DNA of 64,000 nucleotides from Aquamicrobium sp. Its GTDB lineage: Bacteria > Pseudomonadota > Alphaproteobacteria > Rhizobiales > Rhizobiaceae. Of the stretch, positions 41,939 to 50,895 are shown piece after piece; the first letter of the stretch is position 1; every line of letters begins with the position of its first letter. The notes under the pieces were generated by a model, which had not been told where the DNA came from, ran no database searches, and saw only the letters and a program-made list of their open reading frames with translations. The stretch spans positions 124,001-188,000 of the forward strand of contig JAHHDT010000005.1 of the NCBI GenBank assembly GCA_019739225.1, in the 5' to 3' direction. A program made the position numbers and the translations under genes.

Positions 41939-43252
41939 TCAGTAGACCGTCTCGTAGGCGGCGCAGATCTCCGCCTCGCTCTTGTCGTCCAGAAAGGCCA
42001 TCTCGCTGCGCTTGTGCTTGGTGTAGACGTCGACGAAGCGCGGCGTGAACCAGCCCTTGACCACGTCGTTTCCAGCAAAGCGATCGAGTGCCTCCTGCAG
42101 CGTGGTCGGCAGCCGGCTCAGTCCGCGCGCCGCGAGCTCGCTTGCCGGCAGAAGGGACAGGTCTTCCTCCGTCGCGTCCGGCACGTCGAGCTCTTCCTCG
42201 ATGCCCTGCGCGCCGGCATTGACGATTGCTGCGAGTTGCAGATGCGGACTTGCGGTGGCGTCGGCCGCGCGGAATTCGAAGTTGAACTGTCGCGCCTTGT
42301 CGATGTCGCTCATCGCCGAGACCGGGCAAATGCGCACCGATGCCTCGCGGTCCTGGAGGCCAAGATTGTTGTAGGCCGCACTCCAGCGATGCGGGGTGAG
42401 GCGGCCATACGAGATGACGCTCGGCGCGACCAGCGCCAGATAGCTGTCGAGATATTTCAGCAGGCCCGCGACGAACTGGCCAGCCGGCTTGCTCAGCCTG
42501 TGGCGCCCCGACGGGTCGTAAGTGGCCGGCTTGCCGTCGGCGTCGAGAAAGCTCATGTGGATGTGCACACCATTGCCAACGCCCGCAGGGTCTCGCAGCG
42601 GCGTGAACGTCACCTCTTCGCCGGCCTCGGCCGCTACCGCCTGGATCAGCTCGCGGAGCGTTGCCGAATGGTCCGCGCTGGTGACGCCGCGCTGCGGGCC
42701 CATCGTGACCTCATATTGGTCCGCGCCGTATTCCTTCATGATCGTGTCGGGGTCGAGGCCCGCCGCGCGCATGGCGGCGATGAGCTTTTCCGCGAAGGCG
42801 CGCCGCTGACGGAAGCCAGACATCGTATAGGCAGTGCCCATCGGCATCGCCTTGCCCTTGAACTGGAATTCATGCTCGAAGGCGCTGACCAGCGTCAGCC
42901 CGGCAGCCTTTTCCAGTCGCGCCAGGGCGGCCTTGAGGATCGAGCGCGTGCAACAATCCCATGGCGTGCCGTCGGTATGGCGGATGTCGCCGAACACGAA
43001 GTCTTCCGAAAGACCGCTTTCTTCCGACCGCACGCTGACGCGCGTGGCGGCATCGGGGATGAGCACCATGTCGCCGAGCGAGCCGAAGGGGCTTTCCGCG
43101 ATGGCGTCGAAGCAGGTTATCTGAACGTTGGTCGGCGCCCAGCCGATGCCGCGCTTCAGCCGTTTCTCGAACTCCGCGGCGGGAAACCCCTTGCCGCGCA
43201 CCTTGCCCGCGATATCGGTCGCGCAGGCGTAGATCACATGCTCATTCTGCAT
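41939..43252 (-). CDS. Glutamine-synthetase-family ligase (GlnA-like, gamma-glutamyl-amine type)
   Basis: This 437-residue protein has glutamine synthetase motifs: VSAFEHEFQF (metal Glu), EYGADQYEVTMGPQ (Glu ligands), VGNGVHIHMSF (His ligand), HRWSAAYNNLGLQDREASVR and the C-terminal NFEFRAADATASPH. The adenylylation segment near the C-terminus of true GlnA (NLYDLP type) is absent. Members without it ligate glutamate to amines such as putrescine, ethanolamine or methylamine, or act on other acids. Its start overlaps the RpiR stop by 11 bases. The operon suggests a catabolic role and not ammonia assimilation. Confidence 0.85.
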   Translation of the reverse strand: MQNEHVIYACATDIAGKVRGKGFPAAEFEKRLKRGIGWAPTNVQITCFDAIAESPFGSLGDMVLIPDAATRVSVRSEESGLSEDFVFGDIRHTDGTPWDCCTRSILKAALARLEKAAGLTLVSAFEHEFQFKGKAMPMGTAYTMSGFRQRRAFAEKLIAAMRAAGLDPDTIMKEYGADQYEVTMGPQRGVTSADHSATLRELIQAVAAEAGEEVTFTPLRDPAGVGNGVHIHMSFLDADGKPATYDPSGRHRLSKPAGQFVAGLLKYLDSYLALVAPSVISYGRLTPHRWSAAYNNLGLQDREASVRICPVSAMSDIDKARQFNFEFRAADATASPHLQLAAIVNAGAQGIEEELDVPDATEEDLSLLPASELAARGLSRLPTTLQEALDRFAGNDVVKGWFTPRFVDVYTKHKRSEMAFLDDKSEAEICAAYETVY

Positions 43253-44144
43253 CGGGTTCCGTACCTCCCCCTTCTTTCAGTGCATCCTGCAGCGAGAAGC
43301 GGATGCGGTCCCAGGATTCGATGCGCTTGCGGGTTGCCGTCCAGTCCATCTCGGAGACGCGAACGATGATCGCCTCGACGAGAGTGACGAGGCACACCTG
43401 CGTGTCCCATGCTGTTTCAAGTTCGATCGGCACGGCGAAGACGTGCCGCGCATAGCTCGCAACCGGCGACATCCACTTGTCGGTGATGGCGACGATGGTG
43501 GATTGCCGCTGCTCCGAAATGAGATGGGCGAGTTGCGCGAGTTGCGGCTGGTAGCGGCGTACGTCGAAGACGATGACGATGTCCTGCTTTCGCATGCGCA
43601 GCACATATTCAGGCCAGAGCTCGGGGTTTCCTGGCATATGGTAGATGCGGCTGCGCATCTGGCGCAGATGGATCGACAGGAGCTGGGCGATGCTGTCTGT
43701 GACGCGGCCACCGATAATGAAAACGTTGCGGCTCGGGTCGGCGATGAGCTCGCAGACCTCGTCGAACTGCCGCTGGGGCATATTCTCCGCCATGTAGGTC
43801 ATCTGCCGTATCAGGCGGCGGGTATAGTCGGTCAGGAGGTGCGCGCCTTCGGGCGGGGCCTCCGTGATCTTCAATTCGATGGGCGAAAGTTCGCGCTGCT
43901 TGAGCTCGCTGATGAGCTGGCGCTGGAAATCCTGGTAGCCGGCACAGCCGATCTTTGCGATGAAGCGGGTAATCGACGGTGCGCTGACGCGGGTTCGCCG
44001 CGCAAGCTCCTGAATGGTTTCGAGCCCCCCATACGGGTAGTCGGCCAGGACGACGTTGGCGATCTTGCGCTCACTTGCCGTGAGCTGCTCCATCTCCGCG
44101 TTGATCCTGTCCTTCAGGCTGCCTGTTCCGGTGCCCTCGGTCAT
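43242..44144 (-). CDS. RpiR/MurR-family transcriptional regulator
   Basis: This 300-residue regulator has an N-terminal HTH_6 domain (ASERKIANVVLADYPYGGLE, ELARRTRVSAPSITRFIAKI) and a C-terminal SIS domain (NVFIIGGRVTDSIAQLLSIH, QDIVIVFDVRRYQPQLAQLA, IVAITDKWMSPV). RpiR proteins usually sense a phosphosugar or similar ligand through the SIS domain; several in rhizobia control amino-acid or amine catabolism. It heads a leftward operon and is divergent from the N-formylglutamate amidohydrolase operon. An AT-rich region with an inverted repeat lies between them and is a likely operator. Confidence 0.92.
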   Translation of the reverse strand: MTEGTGTGSLKDRINAEMEQLTASERKIANVVLADYPYGGLETIQELARRTRVSAPSITRFIAKIGCAGYQDFQRQLISELKQRELSPIELKITEAPPEGAHLLTDYTRRLIRQMTYMAENMPQRQFDEVCELIADPSRNVFIIGGRVTDSIAQLLSIHLRQMRSRIYHMPGNPELWPEYVLRMRKQDIVIVFDVRRYQPQLAQLAHLISEQRQSTIVAITDKWMSPVASYARHVFAVPIELETAWDTQVCLVTLVEAIIVRVSEMDWTATRKRIESWDRIRFSLQDALKEGGGTEPDAE

Positions 44145-44191
44145 CGGCCCTCCTCATGGCCCCTCTGTCGCCGACTATAGGCATCTCGAAA

Positions 44192-44215
44192 ATAATTTAT
44201 CAATCCGAAAATTAT
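44192..44215. promoter_or_regulatory. Inverted repeat in the RpiR / amidohydrolase intergenic region
   Basis: ATAATTT (44192-44198) and AAATTAT (44209-44215) form an inverted repeat with a 10-base spacer. CGAAAAT also occurs twice (44187 and 44206) and once inverted at about 44234-44240. The segment is strikingly AT-rich against its flanks. It starts 48 bases upstream of the RpiR gene and is the best candidate for its operator. Confidence 0.5.
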
Positions 44216-44351
44216 GATTGACTTTGACGAACTATTTTCGTTCCAATCCCGGTCATGTGATGCCCCGACCCATGCGTGGCGGCGGCCGGGAACTTGTCGT
44301 CCCGGCCGAGGGCGAAGCCTTGGTCGAAGTGACGGGATTGAACGGAAGCGC

Positions 44352-45173
44352 ATGCTGCAGACTGGAAATACGGATGCCGGGGCGGATGGGAAATTGCTGG
44401 GTCCAGACGATCCAGCTCCCTTTGAGATCGCCAATGGCGAAGGCGCCAGCCGTGTCGTGTTGTTGTGCGAGCATGCGGGACGACAGGTTCCTGGCAAGCT
44501 CGGCGACCTTGGCATTTCCCAGAACGAGTTCGAGCGGCATATCGCCTACGACATCGGCGCCGAGGGGGTCGCAAGAGGTCTATCGGTGGCTCTCGACGCG
44601 CCGCTTGTCCTGCAGCGCTACAGCCGGCTGGTCGTGGATTGCAATCGAGCCTTCGACTCAGTGGACTGCATGCCGTCCACGAGCGATACGACCCTAATCC
44701 CCGGCAATCGGGCTCTTTCGAAGGCTGAGAGGCTGGCCCGGTACGAGGAAATCCACGTTCCTTTCCATAGAGAAGTTAGCCGGCTTCTGGATCGGCATGG
44801 GTGCCGGCATAGAACCGCCCTGGTGTCCGTACACAGCTTTACGCCTCGGTTGATGAAAGACGGCATAGAGCGCCCGTGGCAGATCGGCCTGCTCTACAAT
44901 CGAGACGACCGTCTGGCCCGCAAGCTGATGACCGCGATTGTCGGTCTGGACGACACCGTCAACGCGGCGTTCAACGAGCCTTACACCGGCAACGACCTGA
45001 CCGACTACGCCATCCCTGTGCATGGCGAGAAGCGCGGCATCGAGCATGTTCTGATCGAGATACGCAACGATCTGATCGCCGATGTGGCCGGGCAGGCGCG
45101 ATGGGCGGAATTTCTGGCGGTCGCCATTCGCGCTGCCGTGTCGATCAAGGGAGAGGCTGGAAATGCAGGATAA
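44352..45173 (+). CDS. N-formylglutamate amidohydrolase-family protein
   Basis: This 273-residue protein of the FGase family (PF05013) has RVVLLCEHAGRQVP, HIAYDIGAEGVARGLSVALD, LVVDCNRAFD, VSVHSFTPRLMKDG and GIEHVLIEIRNDLI, the usual blocks with metal-binding His, Glu and Asp. The reference enzyme hydrolyses N-formyl-L-glutamate to formate and glutamate in histidine degradation, but no hut genes are nearby. Start ATG 44352 is preceded by GGAAG. The end overlaps the next gene by 11 bases. With the M20 deacylase and the cysteine hydrolase it suggests removal of N-acyl or amide groups from an amino-acid derivative. Confidence 0.88.
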   Translation: MLQTGNTDAGADGKLLGPDDPAPFEIANGEGASRVVLLCEHAGRQVPGKLGDLGISQNEFERHIAYDIGAEGVARGLSVALDAPLVLQRYSRLVVDCNRAFDSVDCMPSTSDTTLIPGNRALSKAERLARYEEIHVPFHREVSRLLDRHGCRHRTALVSVHSFTPRLMKDGIERPWQIGLLYNRDDRLARKLMTAIVGLDDTVNAAFNEPYTGNDLTDYAIPVHGEKRGIEHVLIEIRNDLIADVAGQARWAEFLAVAIRAAVSIKGEAGNAG

Positions 45174-45807
45174 TCTGACCCGCGAGGTGCCACTTGTGCC
45201 GGCACAGTCGGCCATCCTCTTCATCGACGTTCAGAATTTTTCCGCGCGCCGCGACGGCGGCGAGTTCAGCGACGTGCCCGCCGAGGAGATGGAAGCCCGG
45301 TACGGCTACTATTTCGACCGGCTGGACAAGATCGCGATGCCCAACATGCGCAAGCTTCAGGCGGGCTTTCGCGCCGCCGGCATCGAGGTCATGTACACGA
45401 CGATCGAAAGCCTGACGCTCGACGGTCGCGACCGCAGCCTCGACTACAAGATCACCGGGTTCAACGTTCCGCGCGGATCTTGGGACGGCAAGGTGGTTGA
45501 CGAGCTTGCGCCGGGCGCGGACGAGATCGTGCTGCCCAAGAGTTCGTCCAGCGTCTTCGTCTCCACGCATATCGATTACATCCTGCGCAATCTGGGGGTC
45601 CGTCAGCTCGTGCTTTGCGGGCTTTTGACCGACCAGTGCGTGGAGTCGGCGGTTCGGGACGCCTGCGACCTCGGCTACCTGGTCACGCTCGTTCCCGACG
45701 CATGCGGGACCTACACGCAGGAACGGCACGATTTTTCGCTGCGCGCCATCAAGGGCTACTGCCGCCAGATCAGCACGGACGAACTGATCGCGGAGATCGC
45801 TGGCTGA
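45163..45807 (+). CDS. Isochorismatase-like cysteine hydrolase
   Basis: This 214-residue cytosolic hydrolase shows the catalytic triad: Asp in ILFIDVQNF, Lys in IVLPKSSSSVF and Cys in LLTDQCVESAVRDA, with VPDACGTYT after it. This family includes N-carbamoylsarcosine amidase, ureidoacrylate and biuret amidohydrolases, nicotinamidase and isochorismatase. The Cys in the 'TDQCVE' context points to an amidase and not an isochorismatase. It overlaps the amidohydrolase gene by 11 bases and is followed 64 bases later by the M20 gene. A role in splitting a carbamoyl or amide bond is inferred. Confidence 0.87.
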   Translation: MQDNLTREVPLVPAQSAILFIDVQNFSARRDGGEFSDVPAEEMEARYGYYFDRLDKIAMPNMRKLQAGFRAAGIEVMYTTIESLTLDGRDRSLDYKITGFNVPRGSWDGKVVDELAPGADEIVLPKSSSSVFVSTHIDYILRNLGVRQLVLCGLLTDQCVESAVRDACDLGYLVTLVPDACGTYTQERHDFSLRAIKGYCRQISTDELIAEIAG

Positions 45808-45871
45808 ACCAATCACCATGCCCGGAGGAAGTGCCGGACCCGTCGCCGAACGAAACAAGAAGGGGAATAGG

Positions 45872-47188
45872 ATGGCCGACAAGGAAACCGCAATTGAGAA
45901 AGTCTGGAAGCTCCTGGACGAGGAAGCCGACTATGTCGTCAAACTCACCCAGGACATCGTCCGCATTCCCTCGGTAAACCCGCGCTTCGTGACGGATGCC
46001 GAGCAGAACCGCGAAGCAGCCGTCCAGGATCGGCTCCAGCAGGAAACCGAAGCACTCGGCTTCAAGTCCGACCGTTGGGATGTGTTTCCCGACCGCCCGA
46101 ACCTCGTCGCCGACCTTCCCGGCGACGAAGACAAGAGCCTCATCCTTTGCGGCCATGTCGATGTCGTGCCGATCGGCGAGCGGTCGGAGTGGACCGTCGA
46201 GCCCTTCGGCGGGCAGATCGCCGACGGCAAGCTTTACGGCCGTGGCGCCGTCGACATGAAGAGCGGCGTCGCAGCCTGCATCGCGGCGGCGCGCGCCCTG
46301 AACAAGGCGGGCGTCGATCTTCAGGGCCGGTTGTCGATCCACACCGTCGTGGACGAAGAGGCTGGCGGCTTCGGCGCAATGGACGCGGTCGCCAAGGGCA
46401 AGCTTGCCAAGGCGGCAATCGTTGCGGAGCCGACCTGGGGCGACGTCATCCCTTCAGAGGGCGGGCTTTTCTGGACCCGCGTCACGATCAAGGGCCGGCA
46501 GGGTCACGCGGGCCTGCGTTTCAACGAGGTATGGCCGCAGCGCGATCTTCCCGGCCGCACGCTTCCGGGCGTCAACGCGGTGGAGCTCTCGACGCGCTTC
46601 CTCGCCGCACTGCGCGAGTTTGAAAGTATCCGCTGCCGCACCAGCTATCATCCGCTGGTGCCGCCCGGCCTCAACACCATCAATCCGGGTGTCATTCGTG
46701 GCGGCGCGGGCCTCGGCGAAGACGGACTTCCGATCATCCTGACCAACCCGGCCATCATACCGGACGTGGTCGTCATCGATCTCGACTACAAGTTCCTGCC
46801 GAACGAAGACCCGGCCGAGGTGAAGAAGGAATTCGAGAGCTTCGTGCATCATTTCTGCCAGCAGGATCGCTGGCTGCGCGAGCACCCGATCACCGTCGAC
46901 TGGGACTATTCGGGCCTCTACTTCCCGCCGATGGATACCGACGCGAACCATCCGGTCATCCAGTCGCTCGTCACCCGCAAGACGAGGCTCGGCAAGGCCC
47001 CGGTTATCAAGGGGTTCGAAGCGGTCACAGATGCCGCCCACTATGCGGGCGCCGGCGTCGCGAGCGTCATCTTCGGCCCCAGCGGCGATGGCTTCCACGG
47101 CTACGACGAATACGTGGACATCGCTTCGCTGCAGGAGGCCACCAAGACCATCGCGGCCGCCATCATCGACTGGTGCGACGTCCGCTGA
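45872..47188 (+). CDS. M20-family deacylase (ArgE/DapE/acetylornithine deacetylase type)
   Basis: This 438-residue metallohydrolase has the M20 ligands in LILCGHVDVVPIG (His, Asp), GRGAVDMKSGVA (bridging Asp), HTVVDEEAGGFGA (catalytic Glu-Glu), VAEPTWG and the C-terminal His in GDGFHGYDEYVD. The dimerisation domain includes IKGRQGHAGLRFNE. ArgE-like enzymes remove N-acyl groups from amino acids. Start ATG 45872 is preceded by AAGGGGAATAGG. It lies in the rightward operon before the branched-chain-type importer, so the imported compound is probably an N-acyl amino acid or peptide-like molecule. Confidence 0.88.
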   Translation: MADKETAIEKVWKLLDEEADYVVKLTQDIVRIPSVNPRFVTDAEQNREAAVQDRLQQETEALGFKSDRWDVFPDRPNLVADLPGDEDKSLILCGHVDVVPIGERSEWTVEPFGGQIADGKLYGRGAVDMKSGVAACIAAARALNKAGVDLQGRLSIHTVVDEEAGGFGAMDAVAKGKLAKAAIVAEPTWGDVIPSEGGLFWTRVTIKGRQGHAGLRFNEVWPQRDLPGRTLPGVNAVELSTRFLAALREFESIRCRTSYHPLVPPGLNTINPGVIRGGAGLGEDGLPIILTNPAIIPDVVVIDLDYKFLPNEDPAEVKKEFESFVHHFCQQDRWLREHPITVDWDYSGLYFPPMDTDANHPVIQSLVTRKTRLGKAPVIKGFEAVTDAAHYAGAGVASVIFGPSGDGFHGYDEYVDIASLQEATKTIAAAIIDWCDVR

Positions 47189-47223
47189 TTACACAACGAC
47201 AACACCACACAGGGGAAATGGAC

Positions 47224-48459
47224 ATGAACACGATACGCAAGTTGGGTCTGGCATTACTGGCCGCCTCCGCGCTTTCGGTGGCGTCGGCCCAGGCGCAGGA
47301 CAAGGTGGCGAAGATCGGCGTTCTCGCGCCGATGACGGGAGGCGCGGCTGCCGACGGCAACGAGATGGTCAACGGCGCACGCCTTGCCGTCGAGGAGATC
47401 AACGCGGCCGGCGGCATTGCCGGCTACACCTTCGAGGTCGTTGTCGGCGACACGCAGGACCAGGCTGCGGACACGGTGACGAGCGCATTCGAGCGCCTTG
47501 CGGGCGACCGCGATGTCAACGTGATGATGACCGGCTACGCGAGCGGCAGCAATTTCGAGATCGAGCTGATGGCCGAGCAGGAGATGCCCTACATCATCTC
47601 GGCGAACGCCGCGCAGACGCGCGACATCATCGCGCCGAGCCCGGACGACTTCCCGACCGTCTGGTCGATCTCGCCGTCCTACGATGCCTACGAGACGGCG
47701 ATGGTGCCGGTCATCCAGCAACTGCTCGATGGCGGCGCACTGGAGCTGCCGAACAAGAAGGTCGCGCTGATCTCGTCCGACAATCCTTATTCCAAGACGA
47801 TCATGGAAGGGCTGCAGAAGAACTTCGAGGAAGCCGGCTGGGAAGTCACGTCCGCCGACCTTCTACCCTTCGGCGAAATCAACGACTGGCGCGCCTTTCT
47901 CGCCGGCGTACGCCAGGCCGCCCCTTCGGTCATCATCAACACCGACTACCTGCCGGGCAATGCGGCGACGTTCATGACGCAGTTCCTGGAACAGCCGACC
48001 GACAGCCTCGTCTTCATCCAGTATGCGCCGTCGGTCCCCGAGTTCCTCGACCTGACAAAGGACCGCGCTACGGGCGTCGTCTACAACATGCTGGGCGGCG
48101 TGCTGGATACGCCGCAGAACCCGCGTGCTGCGGAAGTGGTCGGCAAGTACGAGGCCAAGTATGGCGCCGCACCCGGCGTCTATGGTCCCGCACTCTACGA
48201 GCAGGTCTACCTATACGCCGATGCGCTCGCCAAGGTCGGCGATCCGACCGACCGGCTGGCGATCGGCCAGGCAATCGGCGAAACGGAAAAGCAGATCGCG
48301 GCCGGCATGCTGCGCTTCGATCCGGAGACCCACTTGGCCGTGCAGGGCGAAGACGCGATCCCGATCCAGTTCTTCCAGATATGGGACGGCAAGCGCGAGC
48401 TCTTCTACCCGGCTCGCTACGCCACCGAGGAATTCCAGACCCCGCCCTGGATGAAGTAG
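47224..48459 (+). CDS. Branched-chain amino-acid-type ABC substrate-binding protein (LivK/HAAT)
   Basis: This 411-residue periplasmic protein has a Sec signal ending SVASAQAQ. The Peripla_BP_6 fold is recognisable: KIGVLAPMTGGAAADGNEMV, NGARLAVEEINAAGGIAG, YASGSNFEIELMAEQEMPYI and VYGPALYEQVYLYADAL. Start ATG 47224 is placed about eight bases behind AGGGG; an ATG two codons earlier is possible. It begins 35 bases after the M20 gene. A 12-bp hairpin follows the stop. HAAT-family proteins bind leucine, amides, urea or aromatic acids; the neighbouring hydrolases point to an amide or N-acyl amino acid. Confidence 0.9.
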   Translation: MNTIRKLGLALLAASALSVASAQAQDKVAKIGVLAPMTGGAAADGNEMVNGARLAVEEINAAGGIAGYTFEVVVGDTQDQAADTVTSAFERLAGDRDVNVMMTGYASGSNFEIELMAEQEMPYIISANAAQTRDIIAPSPDDFPTVWSISPSYDAYETAMVPVIQQLLDGGALELPNKKVALISSDNPYSKTIMEGLQKNFEEAGWEVTSADLLPFGEINDWRAFLAGVRQAAPSVIINTDYLPGNAATFMTQFLEQPTDSLVFIQYAPSVPEFLDLTKDRATGVVYNMLGGVLDTPQNPRAAEVVGKYEAKYGAAPGVYGPALYEQVYLYADALAKVGDPTDRLAIGQAIGETEKQIAAGMLRFDPETHLAVQGEDAIPIQFFQIWDGKRELFYPARYATEEFQTPPWMK

Positions 48460-48470
48460 TCCATTCGGAT

Positions 48471-48500
48471 GCGGCCGCGCGGGAAAAACCGCGCGGCCGC
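48471..48500 (+). terminator. Perfect 12-bp hairpin after the HAAT binding-protein gene
   Basis: Arms GCGGCCGCGCGG (48471-48482) and CCGCGCGGCCGC (48489-48500) enclose loop GAAAAA, 11 bases past the stop codon and 31 bases before the next start. No T-run follows. It probably acts as an attenuator or 3'-end stabiliser for the binding-protein message. Confidence 0.7.
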
Positions 48501-48530
48501 GGCGCTGAATTCCCCGGGAAGGAGGAACAG

Positions 48531-49286
48531 GTGGCTCAATCCACGCACGAGGCCCCCTTGCTCGAAGTGCGCAATGTCGAACGGCGCTTCGGCGCGCTGG
48601 TGGCCGTCAACGATGTGTCCTTTAGCGTGCCTGCGGGGCAGGTCTTCGGCATCGCCGGCCCGAACGGCAGCGGCAAGAGCACGCTCTTCAACGTCATGAC
48701 CGGCATTCCGTTCGGACCAAGCGGCGGCAAGGTGCTGCTCGAAGGCCGCGAGATCCAGCATCTGCGGGCGCACGAGATCAGCCGGGCGGGCATCGCGCGC
48801 ACCTTCCAGAAGGACGCCGAGTTCGCGACGCTGAGCGCTTTCGAGAACGCCTATGCCAGCGCTGTCTATTGCGCGGGCCTTTCGGGCGCTCAGGCGCGCG
48901 ACGAGGCAGCCAAGGCGCTCGACGATGTCGGCCTGGGCGAGGAACGGCGCGACAAGACAGCCGGAGATCTGACGGTCTTTGAACGCAAGCAGCTCATGAT
49001 CGCTTCGGCGATCGCGGGGCGGCCGCGCATCCTGCTGCTGGACGAGCCGGCTGCCGGCCTCACCCGGCCGGAGGTCAGTGCGCTGGCCGAGCTGATCCGC
49101 ACCGTTAACGGCCGCGGCGTCACAGTTCTTCTGATCGAGCATGTGCTGCCGCTGCTTCTTTCGGTGTCGCAGCATCTCATGATCCTCAACCACGGATCGG
49201 TGATCGCCTCGGGCAAACCGGCCGAGGTGGTGCGCGACCCGCAGGTCGTCGAGGCCTATCTGGGCAAGAGGGAGGCAGCACTTTGA
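48531..49286 (+). CDS. HAAT ABC transporter ATP-binding protein (LivG-like)
   Basis: This 251-residue ATPase has Walker A GPNGSGKS, Q-loop ARTFQKDAEF, Walker B ILLLDEPAAGLTRPE and switch His in LIEHVLP. The signature motif is degenerate: LTVFERKQL replaces LSGGQ, a variant I associate with one LivG subgroup. The start is GTG 48531 behind a strong GGAGGAACAG site. It pairs with the LivF-like ATPase, whose start overlaps this stop. Because only one ATPase carries a full signature motif, the pair may have one canonical and one weak ATP site. Confidence 0.9.
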   Translation: MAQSTHEAPLLEVRNVERRFGALVAVNDVSFSVPAGQVFGIAGPNGSGKSTLFNVMTGIPFGPSGGKVLLEGREIQHLRAHEISRAGIARTFQKDAEFATLSAFENAYASAVYCAGLSGAQARDEAAKALDDVGLGEERRDKTAGDLTVFERKQLMIASAIAGRPRILLLDEPAAGLTRPEVSALAELIRTVNGRGVTVLLIEHVLPLLLSVSQHLMILNHGSVIASGKPAEVVRDPQVVEAYLGKREAAL

Positions 49287-50017
49287 CGAACATTCAAAGA
49301 GCCCTCGAGGTCGAGAACCTGCGCGCCGGCTACGATGCCTTTGACGTGTTGCAGGGCATGAGCCTGCATGTCGGCGTCGGCGAGCGCGTCGGGCTGTTCG
49401 GCCCCAATGGTCACGGCAAGACGACGCTTCTCAATGCCGTTTCGAAACTCATCCAGCCGCGGTCCGGTTCGGTGCGTTTCATGGGCGAGTCGCTGGAGGC
49501 GCGCTCCGCACAGGAGATCGTTGCCATGGGCCTCGTCCACGTGTCGCAGGCCAACCGCATGTTTCCGGATATGGAGATCATGGAGACGCTGGAGCTCGCG
49601 GCCTACACGCCGCGCGCCCGGAAGGACCGCAAGGCCAACCTGGAGCATGTTCTTGAGCTTTTCCCGCGCCTTGCGGAGCGGCGGCGCCAGGAGGCGAAGA
49701 CGCTTTCCGGCGGCGAGCGCCAGATGCTCTCGATCGGCGTTGGCCTGATGTGTGCGCCGCGCATGTTGATGCTGGACGAGCCGACGCTTGGCCTGTCGCC
49801 GAAGCTCAAGGACGAACTGGCCGAGGCGATCGGCAAGATTTCGGCCGAAGGCATTCCGCTGCTGTTGATCGAACAGGACATCGCCTTCGTGCTCTCGCTG
49901 GTCGACCGGATGTACCTGATCGACCACGGCGAGATCACGCGTGAGGTCGCGCGCGGCGGCGACGTCAACCATGACGAGATCATGGACATGTATTTCGGGG
50001 GGCACGTGTCGTCATGA
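49283..50017 (+). CDS. HAAT ABC transporter ATP-binding protein (LivF-like)
   Basis: This 244-residue ATPase has Walker A GPNGHGKTT, Q-loop VSQANRMFPDM, a canonical signature LSGGERQML, Walker B LMLDEPTLGLSPK and switch Gln/Glu in LLIEQD, as usual for LivF. The start codon is TTG 49283, overlapping the previous stop, with GGAGG about eight bases upstream. It ends in a four-base overlap with the livH-type permease gene. It completes the ATPase pair of the importer. Confidence 0.91.
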   Translation: MTNIQRALEVENLRAGYDAFDVLQGMSLHVGVGERVGLFGPNGHGKTTLLNAVSKLIQPRSGSVRFMGESLEARSAQEIVAMGLVHVSQANRMFPDMEIMETLELAAYTPRARKDRKANLEHVLELFPRLAERRRQEAKTLSGGERQMLSIGVGLMCAPRMLMLDEPTLGLSPKLKDELAEAIGKISAEGIPLLLIEQDIAFVLSLVDRMYLIDHGEITREVARGGDVNHDEIMDMYFGGHVSS

Positions 50018-50895
50018 CGATGGATATGATCAGCGCAATTCTTGTCAGCGGGCTGGTGCTGGGGTCGGTCTATGCCCTCATGGCCAGCGGCCTGTCACTG
50101 GTGTGGACGACGCTCGGCATCTTCAATTTCGCCCATGGCAGCCTGATGGCGCTGGGCGCCTATTTCGCCTGGACGATGACAGACGCTGCCGGCCTGAATC
50201 TTTGGCTCGGCGCTGGCGTCGCCATCGCCGTCGCCGGCATGGTCGGCGTCGGCATCCTGATCGAGCGGACGGTCATCCGTCCCTTCTACGATGACAAGGA
50301 CATCCTCCTCATCACCGTTATGACCACGCTTGCGGTGATGATCTTCCTGGAGAAGGGCATCCAGTTCATGTGGGGCGCGCGGCTGAAGCAGCTCGAACCG
50401 CTGGTGCCGGGGCAGGTGAACCTGATCGGCACGACCATTTCGGCGCAGGAGGCGTTGATCATCGTGCTGGCGCCGCTGCTGCTGGGTGCGCTCTGGGCCT
50501 TCCTGCGCTATTCGAACACCGGTCGCGGCATCCGCGCGGTCGGCCAGAACCCGGCCGCAGCGAAGCTGATCGGCGTGGACGTTTCGAAGCTTTTCATCCT
50601 GACCTTCGCCCTGTCTGCCGCACTTGCCGGCCTCACCGGCATATTGCTTGGCTCGGTGCGTTTCATCACGCCCACCTTCGGCGCGGAGCCGCTGGTCAAG
50701 GCGCTGATCATCGTCATCTTCGGTGGGCTCGGTTCGCTCAGCGGTACCATCGCCGCCGCCTATATCATCGGCGTCGTCGAGGCTGCCTTGATCTTCTTCG
50801 TCGGCATCTACTGGGCGCCCTCCATGCTCTTCGCGCTCCTGATCGCCGTGTTGATGCTGCGGCCGCAGGGCCTCTTCGGAAAAACGGTGCGCTGA
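50014..50895 (+). CDS. HAAT ABC transporter permease (LivH-like)
   Basis: This 293-residue inner-membrane permease of the BPD_transp_2 family has about eight helices. LVLGSVYALMASGLSLVWTT, FNFAHGSLMALGAYFAW and GRGIRAVGQNPAAAKLIGVD are standard LivH features, the last being the cytoplasmic loop that contacts the ATPase. The ATG overlaps the livF-type stop and the stop overlaps the livM-type start, so the four membrane and ATPase genes are translationally coupled. Confidence 0.92.
   Translation: MTMDMISAILVSGLVLGSVYALMASGLSLVWTTLGIFNFAHGSLMALGAYFAWTMTDAAGLNLWLGAGVAIAVAGMVGVGILIERTVIRPFYDDKDILLITVMTTLAVMIFLEKGIQFMWGARLKQLEPLVPGQVNLIGTTISAQEALIIVLAPLLLGALWAFLRYSNTGRGIRAVGQNPAAAKLIGVDVSKLFILTFALSAALAGLTGILLGSVRFITPTFGAEPLVKALIIVIFGGLGSLSGTIAAAYIIGVVEAALIFFVGIYWAPSMLFALLIAVLMLRPQGLFGKTVR

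Noticed and set aside
44352-45173. Histidine-utilisation gene hutG
   Set aside because: Family matches, but no hutU, hutH, hutI or HutC is nearby and the control gene is RpiR.
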